Assembly (NCBI RefSeq): GCF_947179165.1
Contig: NC_077240.1
Span: 74,805,501-74,869,500, forward strand
DNA: 64,000 nucleotides
Reading direction: 5' to 3'
Source of the DNA: Solanum dulcamara
Taxonomy: Eukaryota; Streptophyta; Magnoliopsida; Solanales; Solanaceae
The notes under the pieces were generated by a model, which saw only the letters and a program-made list of their open reading frames with translations, was not told the origin of the DNA and did no database searches. Below, in pieces: positions 10,552 to 21,436 of this stretch. Positions within the stretch are counted from its first letter, which is position 1, and each line of letters opens with the position of its first letter. A program made the position numbers and the translations under genes.

Positions 10552-11439
10552 GATCCAGACATCAGTGAAATATTTTCTGCCTTCATTATTTGATATTGCT
10601 TCACTACATAAAATATCGCCATCATCCGAGGTACATACAACATTCCCTTGAGCATTTGATGGCTCAGGGTGTTCACTCTTCTTCTAGAACCGATAATCTT
10701 TCTTGAAGTGCCCTTTTTTGCCACAGTTGTAATACTTGATATTCTTCTTACTTCTTGATTGAGATCTACCATGATTGTGACTCCCATTAGGGCCACGTTC
10801 TGTTGTTCTTCCTCTCACCATCATCAAAGTTTCAGCTTGTTGCAAACTTGCTTGTCTGTCTTCCTTATTTTTCCCTCAATTTTCTTCTTCTAAGACAACG
10901 ATTGCAATTTTATCGAAAATTAGACTGTTTGTATTGTTCGTCAGGTTGATGATGAGTTGATCATACGAGTCAGGCAGACTTTGAAGTAAAAGCTCCGCAT
11001 GTTCAGTCCCCTCTATTTTGCAACCTACTGTTGTAAGTTGCGATAATAGAGTATTCAAAGTATTGATGTGTTCAGTAACTGACATGGACTCTGCCATTCG
11101 AAGAGTATACAATCTTCTTTTTAAGAAGATTTTATTATGCAAAAACTTGGCCTCATACAATTCCGTAAGAGTATCACATATTTCCTTCGCCATCTGCATT
11201 TCAGCCACACTAGATAACACTTGATTAGCTAGTGCCAAGTGTAGATCAACAACTGCATTGTTATCTATGTCATTCCACTTGCTGACATCAGTAAATTCTG
11301 TGGGTCTGTCTTCAATTACAGTTAACCAATTGTCTTTTCTCATTATCGCTTTTATTTTTATTTTCCACAATGAGAAATTAGTCCCATTGAATTTTTCAAC
11401 GTCAAACTTTATTGTACTCGACATTGTTATTTGCATCAT
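10552..11439 (-). pseudogene. Copia gag with degraded zinc knuckle
   Basis: Gag builds the virus-like particle. The start is MMQITMSSTIKFDVEKFNGT at 11439, with NFSLWKIKIKAIM next, typical of the UBN2-type copia gag. The frame stays open to LEEEN (10876), where it meets a stop. Downstream the zinc knuckle reads YYNCGKKGHFKKDYRF: of the C-x2-C-x4-H-x4-C ligands, the first and last Cys are both Tyr, each explained by a single G to A change in the coding strand. RNA packaging by this protein would be lost. The stretch 10552-10875 has other stops. Confidence 0.9.
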
Positions 11440-11606
11440 ACCCTTCTAGATCATTTCTGAATATTTTTGCGAATAATCGTGACAAAATGTACCATCACTA
11501 AAATTTACTATTTATATGAATAGAACTTTTCATCGAATTTTACTATTCACAAAAAGTTACTATTCATATATAGTACCTTCGCATAAAATAGACAGAATAA
11601 TCGAGG

Positions 11607-11618
11607 GCTCTGATACCA
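11607..11618 (-). promoter_or_regulatory. Primer binding site, initiator tRNA-Met type
   Basis: On the minus strand TGGTATCAGAGC lies 4 bases inside the 5' LTR end. It is complementary to the 3' end of plant initiator tRNA-Met. Confidence 0.9.
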
Positions 11619-11622
11619 CTAT

Positions 11623-12114
11623 TGTGGGGATGAATCACCACAACTAAAGTTTGATATGATAATAAATAGTAAAAATAAATTGGATACGAGAATTTTATGT
11701 GGAAACCCCTCAAATAGATAGAGGGGAAAAACCACGGGTAGAAGGATTTTACTATTAAAATATGAGAGTACACTGCTCTCAAATACAAGGAGAAAACAAC
11801 AGTTAACACTCTTCTCTTGTAAAAAGAACAACTCACTAAAGAGGACACTCAAGACTACAATATTTATCTTGATGTATAACTCTCTTTGTATTCTTACTTT
11901 CTCGTTTGTTTTGGGATGAATTAAATGAGGGCAGAGGACCTCTATTTATACGAGAAACAAAATGCGTAAAAGATTTTTACGCATTTTGTGTTTCAATCAA
12001 AACGCGTAAGGAAAGGCTGGCAACAATTGTTCAAAAGTTACTGCCTAACTTTTATTTTTTCTTCCTTTGTTTTTTTTAAACTTTTCTTAGCAACCTTTTT
12101 TTGACTTTCTTTCA
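11623..12114 (-). repeat. 5' LTR of copia element (right copy)
   Basis: 492 bp from TGTGGGGATGAATCACC to GACTTTCTTTCA on the plus strand; pairs with 6916-7438. A TATA box is conserved at 11943-11950 and a palindromic-looking GCGTAAAA..TTTTACGC segment at about 11963-11983 lies in the presumed leader. Confidence 0.93.
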
Positions 12115-12200
12115 TAATACACTAAAATAATTTCTGTGAATTAATCAAAACTAAAAAGAATTTGCATAAATGTCGAGTAAAACAAAAGTAATACAACACA

Positions 12201-12296
12201 TCATTTCTTTTTGACATCTTCTGCCTTGGCCTTTTTGACACAGTATTCTTTTTAGCTCTCTTTCCCTGCTCCTTCACCTGCTTCCTGGACTTGTCA
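12201..12296 (-). pseudogene. Ribosomal protein eS24 (RPS24) last-exon fragment, frameshifted
   Basis: On the minus strand from 12296 the frame reads DKSRKQVKEQGKRAKK, close to the lysine-rich C-terminal segment of plant 40S ribosomal protein eS24 as I recall the family. After a short TV-like stretch, a shift of one base restores KKAKAEDVKKK and a TGA at 12201-12203, which again fits the eS24 terminus. A one-base deletion between the two halves therefore breaks the frame. The rest of the gene is not visible upstream. It could be the last exon of a split gene or a truncated retrocopy; no poly(A) was seen to prove the latter. The copia element was inserted about 80 bp downstream of its stop. 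Confidence 0.6.
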
Positions 12297-13123
12297 AAAA
12301 TACGAAATCAATGTAAAATTGTTAGAGTCATTGTTGATATTAACTTCCGCAAGTCAATTCTTATTCAAGAGACTTATTTTCATGTCAAACTAAAATATGA
12401 ATATAATAATATAGTAAATATAACAATATACAATGAGAAAATAAAAAGTTGGTGAAATAAACCCTGATCCGCCGTGACTGGCACTCACACCAACTCTCTG
12501 GTGGGAGAGCCATTCTAAACAGCCATACAACAATAATCGTCAAATATCCCAAGTTCTTAAGATGTAAAACAAGAATAAAGGTTGAGTTCTCATACACTCA
12601 GAAAACAACTAGTTATAAATCCAACAATATACGGAAGTAAACAAACCCTAGGAATTAAAAGTCGTGCGTACCAAAATTCTAATTAATAGTCAATATAAGA
12701 AGGGAAACACTCCCAAAACCAAGTCATAATACTAAAACAGTGTCTGGAATCTTAGTCTTGAAAAGGAGACTAGAGCATAGAAGAGTCCATGACAACTTGA
12801 AACAAACAGCTCACCCTTGAACTCGAACAAGCTCAACCTTGTAACTGAGGTCTCTCCGTAGTCGGCTGAATATGCCTTGTACTCAACAAATGAAAGAGCA
12901 TGAGTAGTATCAATACACAAAAAAATGATGTACTGGTAGGATAACGCGGTTAGCTAGAAAGCGGATCATAGACAAGTAAATTCCACACAATAGACATATA
13001 CATATAAAGAATAAGTCAACTAGTCTCAAGTTCAACTATATTCAGCAATATCACAACTCAATATCTTGCACATGCTATAATTTCACACAAGGATCCTCTC
13101 AAGGGACCTACAAATAATCAGCT

Positions 13124-13245
13124 TTATGTCGGAATGTGACATCCGGTCCAATTATGTGTTAGAATGTGACACCCGTTCTAATTATATGTCGGAACGTGAC
13201 ACTCGATCCAATTATGTGTCGAAATATGACATCCGATCCAAACAT
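13124..13245. repeat. 30-bp LTR minisatellite (4 copies)
   Basis: Four imperfect units of about 30-31 bp with the core ATGTGTCGGAACGTGACACC and CGATCCAATT. The same array occurs in both other family-B LTRs in the window (30366-30497 and 56940-57065), so it belongs to the family. Confidence 0.88.
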
Positions 13246-13887
13246 ACCACAATCACAATTATATTTAGTATTTACAACATTTACATCTCCAAGAACAGGT
13301 TCATCACAAAAACAGGCCAGTAAGTGATCATTTCACACATAATCTAGCATGTTTCCCTATTCATATACATACATGCATATCATGAAGCAATTTAACAAGT
13401 ATATAAAATACATACGGAAAACTAGATCATCACCTACCTCAATTTCAAGCTTCAACAACCTTACAATGCAACAGTCTTCCCTTTTTGAGTTCATTCTTCT
13501 CATTCTTGGTCAAGAAAACACTAAATACATACAAAGGATCAACACAATGGCATAACTATAATGAAATATAATACAATTCACACCCTAGGCCAAACCCATG
13601 ATCTTAAACTTAATTTAGGGCTATTTTTCACCATTAATTTTCAGTTCAAAGCCTCCCCCAGTGATTACCAACCATACTTTCTAGGTTTAGGAATCAAAGT
13701 ATGAATTTAGGGCGTAAAATCCTTACCTTAAGCATGGAAATCCGTGGGAAATCAATGAAAATTGCCCTAGCTCATCTCTTGAAGACTTAGGAACTATTTT
13801 TACAGAAAAAGACCGTTTTGGAATTTTTCACGACTTAAGTTCAGCGACTGTCCCCATCTAGCTGGATAATCCCCCTCTAGCGGGACA

Positions 13888-13905
13888 ATCCCGCTCTGGC
13901 GGGAT
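13888..13905. repeat. Perfect hairpin in family-B LTR
   Basis: ATCCCGC-TCTG-GCGGGAT: a 7-bp perfect stem with a 4-base loop. Counterparts lie at 29726-29743 and 57810-57827. Confidence 0.8.
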
Positions 13906-14247
13906 AGGCAGAGACAGAGAGCTCATAAAGAGTTTTCAAGTCTCTCCTTTTACATCATACTCTCTTTCCAAGACGTATGTACGCCAACTTCGATTTCGGG
14001 AGTTTTACTCGTCCGAATGAGATTTCGTGAAGCCAAAAATGCTCTGTATTTTCCTGGCTATCAGTCTATCCAATCAAATTAGAGATTTGATCCCCCATCA
14101 TTCACATGATCACCCTAGACTTCACCTGACTCAGAATTCGTCCAAGTCTAACCTAGGCTAAGTTTTTTCGAAGTTACTATCCGAAGTTTTCTGGACCGAA
14201 ATCCTTCCTCATTAGCCTATTCCTAATGATGGAGACAGGTCGTTATA

Positions 14248-14696
14248 AAGTATAAGATGAAACTGCAAAACTTAAGAAAAATCTGGCTCTTGATTGTACT
14301 TTCATGTTTAATTCGTGTTGAGGAAACAAACACAAATTACCATTTTTTTAATTTGATTTTTACCTAATGTTCTTCAAAGCCTTCATAATATCTCCTGAAC
14401 TACTCATATCAAGATTTCAAGGAGAACAATTAGTTCTTTTGGATTTTAGATGCAATAGATTTAATGGAAGTTAAATTTTGAAAAAGTTGAAACTGAATCT
14501 TGAAATATATGTAAATTATAAGTTGAACTTTGGAAGATGAAAATAATATTATGCCATCGAAAAGACATGTATATAGCTTAATGACTCATTATTTCAGTTT
14601 AATTCTACCTTAAGTCATGAATGAAAGAGCATAATTCTACCATTTGGACAGAATTAATAAGAATTAAACATATACTCAGTTAGTAGGGGCAGAATT
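14248..14696. other. Intergenic, no gene seen
   Basis: AT-rich sequence between the solo LTR and the MITE-containing repeat. No coding frame, RNA gene or terminal repeat recognised. Confidence 0.5.
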
Positions 14697-15121
14697 AAAG
14701 GAAATGTAATAAATACGAACAATAAGGAAAGAGATATTACATATACTCCATCTATTTCATATTAACTGAATTTCTAAAGCTTTTTTACTATTCAAAATAG
14801 TTGAATTGTTCAAAGTTCAAGAGAAATGTTTAAATTTTTTTCATGTTTACCCTTTCCTTTAATGAAATTTTGTAATTTTCTAGGAGTTAAACTACACTAC
14901 TTATAAAATTATACTCCAATAAAAAACTACTTGTATTTATGATTTCACATTCAATCATCTTTATTATGAGGTTGATTAAACAAAAAGGTAATAGAGAAAA
15001 ATATGATTCAAATTTTGTCCTTAAATGCTTTTCTTATATGAAATCGAGGGAGTATTTAATAGGAGAGAAATTTAAGGAAATGTAATAAATACAAATAATA
15101 AGGAAAGAGATATTAAATATT
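14697..15121. repeat. 45-bp direct repeats flanking a MITE
   Basis: A segment of about 45-50 bp (AAAGGAAATGTAATAAATAC, then AATAAGGAAAGAGATATTA) occurs at about 14697-14744 and again at 15072-15118 with a few differences. The MITE described next lies between the copies. The repeat is far longer than the TA duplication a MITE would make. Confidence 0.75.
14746..15052. mobile_element. Stowaway-like MITE, about 307 bp
   Basis: The left end reads CTCCATCTATTTCATATTAA after TA; the right end, read inward on the other strand, is CTCCCTCGATTTCATATAAG after TA. These inverted ends of about 20 bp with TA on both sides fit the Tc1/mariner-type Stowaway class. There is no coding capacity. Confidence 0.75.
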
Positions 15122-15250
15122 TTTCAAGATTTTGAGGACAGAAAATAAAGAAAAAAATTCAAAATTCTAAAAAAAAGAAGAAAAATAGTGATACTGGATG
15201 CCACATCAGCATATTCATTTTTAGCTTTTATTAATATATATAGATATAGA
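15122..15250 (-). mobile_element. Possible Helitron-type 5' end (minus strand)
   Basis: On the minus strand one reads TCTATATATATTAATAAAAG, then CTAAAAATGAATATGCTGATGTGGCATCC and a TTCTTTTTTTTAGAATTTTG stretch. The same series is seen at 6380-6650. The TC start and word order resemble 5' ends of plant Helitrons; the 3' terminus was not found and the MITE with its flanking repeats lies in the presumed body. Confidence 0.35.
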
Positions 15251-15282
15251 TTATTCTGACTATTTCTTACACATACAACTCC

Positions 15283-17303
15283 AAACTTAAATACTGGATG
15301 CCAAGAAGTCTTTTACTTCCTTCACACCGCCAGCCAACTCGCTAAGGATCATCCAAGTATGATGCATTCCAATTTGCACCCACTTTGCTTTACTCCTGTC
15401 CCATGGAAGTCTCCCATTAACCTTTAACAATATATTTTCCTTTCAAGGTGGTTATTTTCGGAAACTCCCCTTACCCTTTATTTATACCACAATCAGCATC
15501 TAAAACCAACCTAAAACTACATCTCTTACTGCTGTAATTTTCACCATTTCCCATAAATTTTCAAGTTTGTCGCTTCCAAAATTCACTTTACAATATATTT
15601 GCCATTCTCATTAATTCTCTAGTTTGTTACTTTTCGCCATCTCCCATTTCCCTCATACCAAATTCCTCTACTAAACACAATAGATTTAACGAGTTCGTCA
15701 ATAATCAAACCTATGCTAAATACATTATCAATCTAAAAGATTGGGAGTTCATCTTCATGTGTATCAAGTGTAGAACATAAGACCATCACAGAAGTTCAAT
15801 GTGCTTATTGAGAATGTTCATTTGAACAATAATGCAACAGATGCAGTTCTAATTAATCAATTATTTTGAAAAAGAAGGATATTTTACCAGATAGTTGTCA
15901 ATACCATTCTTGATATTCTTATCAAGAATTACCATCATCTGTAACCTGTCTACTATAACAATCAATATAACATTCTAACCATCAAACATCATTAACAAAA
16001 CTGGACCTGAGATACCATACAGAAACTAAATCAAACACATGTGCATCTATAAAATAATCCATCGAAGAACCATCATTGAACTGTGTTTTAACATACACAT
16101 TCAATGATTTTCGTTAAATAACACGACATCGTCTGGCACTTGCAAGATCCAAGATGCAACTTATTTCCATGGTATTACACCCAAGGATTGTTACATCCCA
16201 ATTATTAGGAATACCAATTAAGGGATACTGAAAGCAACAGGGTCATTCCTAATTTTTTATTGACATCTCCGACAAAGTGGAACTTCTCCAGTTTGGTTAC
16301 TTTTGGCATCCCCATTTCCTTTCATACCAAATTTCGCATCTAAAAACAACCCAAAGCGTCAACTTTTACTTGACACTCTTCCTTTTAAATATGTAAAAGC
16401 CTTTTCCATTACAATTTTCACCCTTCCGATAAATTATCAAGGCTGTTGCTCCTGAAATCTTACTTTTCCTTTCATACTCCGACTAACAGATTTTGTGAAT
16501 AAAATAACCTCCAAATTTACATGAGCCTTTACGTACGTCTTCAATATGTCCTTTCCATATGTCCCCCCGTGTTTATTCATTTTAACATCTTCTTTTCCTA
16601 CATTCGGTCCCCCTCCCCTCCTTTTTTTTAAAATCCCTCTTTAATTTAAAATTCTTAGTATCTACGCCCAAAAAAAAAAGAACTTCTCTGACCTTTTTTA
16701 CTTTTACACCTTCTAACATCTTCCTTTCACCTCTAAATCAAACTCAACATATAATCTAACTTTTTCCTATGGTCAGTTCACCCTCACACTGGTCTGCTTA
16801 GTTATTATGTTTTTTAAAACCTGGAACACTTTGTTTACTTCTTGTCCCATGCATTTTCCCCTGCCTTACCCCGATTTACTTATAACTTGCCTCATAATTG
16901 TTGTGACAATGAAACACTTTTATATCTACCTGGAAAATTGTCATAGAACTTCATTAATTATAAGAAATAAGTCTGAGAAAATCTCCATGAAAATTGCTCG
17001 TGCGACAGAAGTAAAACGATTTTCTAATTTTGAGGAAGTTAAAAAGAATATTTAAGCATATAAAAAGTATACTGCATAAAAATAAATTGGTTAATATATC
17101 TTCAATAGGAAGTACTTAGCCTTGGTAATATGAAGTATGAGCAGTGCGACCAAGTGTCAGAGGATCAGGGATGTGGCGCCACACAAACTCAGGATCCTCA
17201 ATTATCTTTTACTACAATCTTTTGCCAATTTTCTAGGAGAAAAAAGTCCATAAAAATATAAACATCGCTTCGGCACAACCCTCTCTACTCTCTGCCCATA
17301 CTC
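15283..17303. repeat. Old diverged repeat locus, left part
   Basis: Two diverged copies of one sequence are seen, at about 15300-15620 and 16240-16460. Shared words include CTCCAGTTTGGTTAC/TCAAGTTTGTCGCTTCC, CATACCAAATT, GCATCTAAAAACAACCC and ACACTCTTCC. A third copy lies at 27930-28290, beyond gypsy element A. The first copy holds LHTASQLAKDH in one frame, matching LHSAATLAKDH in the third (see 27885). Frames elsewhere are short. Nothing else could be identified between 15620 and 16240 or from 16460 to 17303. Confidence 0.55.
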
Positions 17304-19456
17304 TGTAACATCCCCTAAAACGTTGTATGTGGTGTTTCAATTCTCGATGAAAATGATATTGCTTCTGTATTTTGGGCATAACTTTTCATAGAATAGTTCA
17401 AATTAGATAATTCAATTTTTTGAATAACTCCAAAGGCATTACCTACAACTTTCATGAAAATCATATATTAAGATTCGGAGGATACGTAGGTTAAATAAAT
17501 TAATTTTTGTAAGACATGGTGCTGTGACAAAATAGAGTATTTGTAGAAGAAAAATCATATCTCAAGGTAGGATGCTCTAAATCGGTCGATTCTTGAATGA
17601 CATGAATGTATACTTCTAGATCTACAATTCATAAGAAGACACCAAATCCTAATTAGAAAATTATCTTGTTCAAACGCAGCTCTAAAAAAGGGCATTCCGT
17701 TAAAAAAAGGTTCATCTCACCAACCATGAAAAGATGTAGATCCATTTGGCATCACCCATGACATCAATAATCCTCCATTTTACATCAAACATGAGATCAC
17801 AATCCTCCATTCAATTTTCAAGATCATCCTTTGTAATTATTTTTATTTATTGTTAGGTCCCTCCTCCACATCTATAAATACCCACCTTATTTCCTTATTT
17901 TATTCATCAAGCTTTTTCAAGCAACTCTTCTCTCTATACACTTCTTTACTCATTCTCAAATATAGTTTTAGTTTTTAGTAATGTAGAAATACTATTTCGG
18001 TGATTTTTATACACCGGATAATACACAAAACGCTCTGGCGAGGAGAAAAGGCTAGGGGTTCAAGAGTAGTCATTGAGTTCTTCAATTCGGAGTAAATCAT
18101 CGAATTCCAGGTATGTAAGACTATTCATAGCATTGGATTGAGTTCGTTCATGCGCCCAATATTTAAATTCACCGTAATTGAGTTATAATTTAGTTTTACC
18201 CAAATCTTGAATTCTAAATGAATTAATTCTTCTTCTATTGAGTTATATATATTTATGCATTGAGATTATTGTTATTTTTATCTCTCATATTATTGAAATT
18301 ATTGTTCATGGCTACTTTTCCATGAACCCTAATTGATTTGATGTTCATGAATATTTTTACACGTGTTTTGAGTAAATATGTTGGCTTTTAATATTTATTG
18401 ACAAAAAGAGTGATTTGAATTAATACTTAAATGTATTTTATTGAGTTTTGAAATAGCAAAAGAATTGTGTTTAAATGAATTTGAGTAAATGATGTTTTGA
18501 GCAAGATGTTTTGATGACATGTAAATAATGTTTTGAAGTGTAATGATTGATGAAGAGGTAATAAGATGAGTTCGATGTTTTTATAATAAGTCTAGATGAT
18601 GATGTTAATGTGAGCACATATTTTGGGAGTAGTATTGAGCACCAAGTTGGGCAATAGTTTAATTGACTCAAACCCCAGAACTACGTAGCCAACGTAGGAT
18701 GGAGGCTATACATCTTAAGTCCCCAAAAGAGAACTTTGATGATTGGATCCAAGATGGTGATGTCTTTTACCCTGACAAGATATTAGATGGATGTGGCAAC
18801 GACATCGTTTCATTGTATGATCACTAACTTATAAGTGATGGTTGTTGGTTAGAGAAACTCCCAACTGAGTAAGCATTGCTTATTATTATTATTTTTAAAC
18901 TTGTATTATATATTAATGTTGAGATGATGTTGAGTTCTGAGCCGAGTCTTCCTGAGAGGAGTTTCTTGATATCTATCCTTACTTTTCTGTCATTTTACAT
19001 ACTCGTACATTCTATGTACTGACGTCATTCGACTTGCATCATTTTATGATGCAGATACAGGTGTTAGAGATCCTGGGCATCGTTGAAGATCATTACTTTC
19101 TAGATATTTGGTGAGTCTTTATATTCGCAGGATCTCTTTATCCTTTTATTATTATTGAGTATTAGATTTTTTTTTAGGTAGCCATGGACATGTCATTGGC
19201 ACCGTATGATAGTGTTAGAGGCTTCATAGACAGAGTTTGATGATGTAATTGGAGTAGTTCTCCTTTAAAACTACTTCTTCTAAGAATTATTTCTTTCATT
19301 TGGTCTTGATGATGGCGAGCCCACATAATTATTCTTATTTTTACTTAAGTCTTCCGTTGATGAACGAATGAATGATGAGACCAAGTGGTTCTCTTGGAGG
19401 CCAGAGATGGTTTCTGAGTGTCGGTCACGCTTGGGGTATCCTCTCAGGGCGTGACA
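17304..19456 (+). repeat. 5' LTR of gypsy element A
   Basis: 2,153 bp. Starts TGTAACATCCCCTAAAACG and ends GGGCGTGACA. It is clearly the same as 24487-26627 with scattered substitutions and small indels. TATAAATA at 17873-17880 is preceded by a CCCTCCTCCACA stretch. Open frames on the minus strand around 18471-18671 are shadows shared by both LTRs. Confidence 0.95.
17873..17880 (+). promoter_or_regulatory. TATA box of element A 5' LTR
   Basis: TATAAATA after a pyrimidine-rich stretch, conserved in the 3' LTR at 25046-25053. It would drive the genomic RNA. Confidence 0.65.
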
Positions 19457-19460
19457 CAGT

Positions 19461-19472
19461 TGGTATCAGATC
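19461..19472 (+). promoter_or_regulatory. Primer binding site of element A
   Basis: TGGTATCAGATC begins 4 bases after the 5' LTR. It matches the initiator tRNA-Met primer site at 10 of 12 bases; the last positions have drifted. Confidence 0.85.
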
Positions 19473-19673
19473 ACAGAGTTCAAGAGTCCTAGGGTGTCTA
19501 TGAAGCAATGTCTAGTAGAGTCTTGCTTATGGGTGTGTCGTGCACCACACTTATAAGCAAGAGGCTATAGAACATTTGGAATTGTTTCAGTTCTTTCATA
19601 ATCTGAGTCTGTGCGATAAAGTTTAACTCTATAAAACTTCCTTTCTAATTTGTGCATTTATACGTTGTAGACC

Positions 19674-20960
19674 ATGCCTCCTAAACGTACATCCAATAAG
19701 AGGAACGTTGCCAGCACTGAGGTTCCATAGTCATAGATGCCTCCACCGAGAACCAGGGGCTGACCTGCAAGGTCTACTAAGGTACCCAAAATACCTACTG
19801 TTCATACCACTCCTACTTCGGAGGTAGAATTCAGAGGAGCTATTACTATGCTCACTCAACTGGTAGCTGCCCGAATGGGTAACCATAGTTCACCAACTCC
19901 TAGCTCTAGCTCTCAAGAGTCGTCTTCCACCATAAGGATTACAGATTTTCTGAGGATGAATCCGCTAGTCTTTACAGGGTCTAAGGTTGAGGAGGATCCT
20001 CAAAATTTCATTGATGAGATGTGGAAGATATTGAAAGCGATGCATAATACTGAGGTTGAATATGTTGAGTTGGTTTCCTACCAACTCAAAAATGTGGTGA
20101 ACATGTGGTATGACCAGTAGGAGCAGAGTCGCGGTGAGGAAGCAGGACATGCAGTTTGGAATGAGTTTGAAAGCGCTTTTCTTGACCACTTATTTTCCCA
20201 AGAGCTATAGGAAGCAAAAGTTGAGGAGTTATTGAACCTCAAGCAGGAGACATGACTGTAAAGGAGTATAGTTTGAAGTTTATCCAGTTGTCCAAATATG
20301 CTCTAGAAATGATTCCTCATATGAGGTCCAAGATGAGAAAGTTTGTCTCTGGCCTAGGTAAACATATAAAGAGAGAATGTAAGGCAATGTTAATGATTTC
20401 TGACATGAATATTTCTAGACTGATGGTGTATGCTCAGCAGGTTGAGGATGACAAGAAAAAGGACCGAGAGGAATAATTAAGCAAGAAGACTAAGTCTGCT
20501 GGGCATGAGAGAGAGCAGAAATAAGGGAAGGGTAACAAGTACTTCTTTCAAAAGGGATCTTCTAATTATGCACCTTTTCAACAAGCGCTTTTACACCTAA
20601 TCAGAGGTTGTTGAGTCACCAGAACTTTCGAGCTCGGGGTTCTCAGTCCCAATTAAGTGTGGCTCAATGTTCTAGAGGTAAGCCACCGTGTGCTAGATGT
20701 GGAAAGCTCTATTTAGGAGAGTGTCATATGGGAACCAATGCTCGCTACGGATGTGGAAAGACATGTCACTTCCAGAATATCCTTCAAAGAGATAGGGAGA
20801 TGGAAGTAGTAAAGCTCAATTTTCTTCTACAGCTCCACAGAATAGAGGTAATCAGAGAGGTGCAGCTTCAAGTGCGAGCGGGGGAACAAACCATCTGTAT
20901 GTTATGGATAATCGCCAAGACCAAGAGAATGCACCCGATGTTACTGGTATGCTCCGAGTC
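19674..20960 (+). pseudogene. Gypsy element A gag (broken)
   Basis: Gag begins with MPPKRTSNKRN at 19674 and soon meets TAG. The core continues as RITDFLRMNPLVFTGSKVEE, FIDEMWKILKAMHNTEVEYV and VSYQLKNVVNMWY (19848-20120), the capsid-like gag domain. After further stops it reads MTVKEYSLKFIQLSKYALEM and RLMVYAQQVEDDKKKDREE (20252-20476). The zinc-knuckle region CARCGKLYLGECHMGTNARY (from about 20686) leads into GCGKTCHFQ. In this last motif the first Cys, the Gly before His and the final Cys have been replaced, so nucleic-acid binding would fail. Stops and shifts at 20118, 20224 and 20474 separate the pieces. Confidence 0.92.
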
Positions 20961-21377
20961 CTTTCTTTTGATGTGTATGCATTACTTGATCTGGGTGCTA
21001 CATTATCTTTTGTGACGCCTTACTTGGCTACTAAATTTGAGATCCTTCCTAAGTGTCTTCTTGAGTCTTTTAGCGTGTCTACTCCTGTTGGTGAGTCTAT
21101 CTTAGCTGAGAGAGTCCATAGAGATTGTGTTGTGTCAATCTATCACAGGGATACCATGACTGACTTAGTTGAATTGGACATGACTGATTTTGATGTGATT
21201 CTTGGCATGGACTGGCTTTATGCTTGTTATGCCTTAATTGATTGTAGGACCCGAATTGTCAAGTTTCAATTTCCAAATGAGCCTATCTTAGAGTGGAAGG
21301 GGAGTTCTGTAGTGCCTAAGGGTAAATTTATTTCCTACCTTAAGGCCAGAAAGTTAATCTCTAAGGGATGCATATAA
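20904..21377 (+). pseudogene. Gypsy element A aspartic protease region
   Basis: Open for 157 codons. The catalytic loop reads YALLDLGATLSFVTPYLATK; gypsy proteases normally have D-S/T-G, so the Ser/Thr after the Asp has become Leu, which should abolish processing of the polyprotein. Downstream the conserved ELDMTDFDVILGMDWLYACY is intact. The frame overlaps the end of gag in another phase and stops at 21375-21377 shortly before the RT frame. Confidence 0.92.
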
Positions 21378-21436
21378 CATATAGTTGAGTCAAAAATATT
21401 AGTGATCAGGCTCTATCTTTTGAGTCATTTTCCGTT

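Larger units (their letters stand above)
6916..12114 (-). mobile_element. Complete but decayed Ty1/copia element (minus strand)
   Basis: Two LTRs (6916-7438 and 11623-12114) enclose a copia internal region in the order gag, protease region, integrase, reverse transcriptase, RNase H on the minus strand, as in Ty1/copia. The 5-bp target duplication TAATA is present on both sides (6911-6915 and 12115-12119). The primer site TGGTATCAGAGC (initiator tRNA-Met type) and a polypurine tract adjoin the LTRs as expected. The gag start, DWLT-like region and integrase motifs resemble the Tnt1-94-like group. The coding region is broken by several stops and frameshifts, so the copy is not autonomous. Confidence 0.95.
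12453..14247 (-). repeat. Solo LTR of gypsy family B
   Basis: 1,795 bp related along its length to the 5' LTR at 29372-31181 (opposite orientation) and to 56275-58181. Shared blocks include GCCGTGACTGGCACTCAC near the left end, GACTTGGACC-type words, the 30-bp minisatellite at 13124-13245 and the hairpin at 13888-13905. The left end reads TGAAATAAACCC and the right end GGTCGTTATA, both drifted from the TG..CA form. Neither internal sequence nor a matching 5-bp target duplication was found (GTTGG against AAGTA), so it is a solo LTR with decayed flanks or one produced by rearrangement. The open frames within are not genes. Confidence 0.88.

Noticed and set aside
13126..13323. Frame MSECDIRSNYVLECDTRSNY.. 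with repeated peptide
   Set aside because: The repeated peptide comes from the 30-bp LTR minisatellite; similar frames occur in the other LTR copies on either strand.
18471..18671. Minus-strand frame repeated at 25644-25844
   Set aside because: The same frame appears in both LTRs of element A; it is a shadow of the LTR sequence with no codon-level support.
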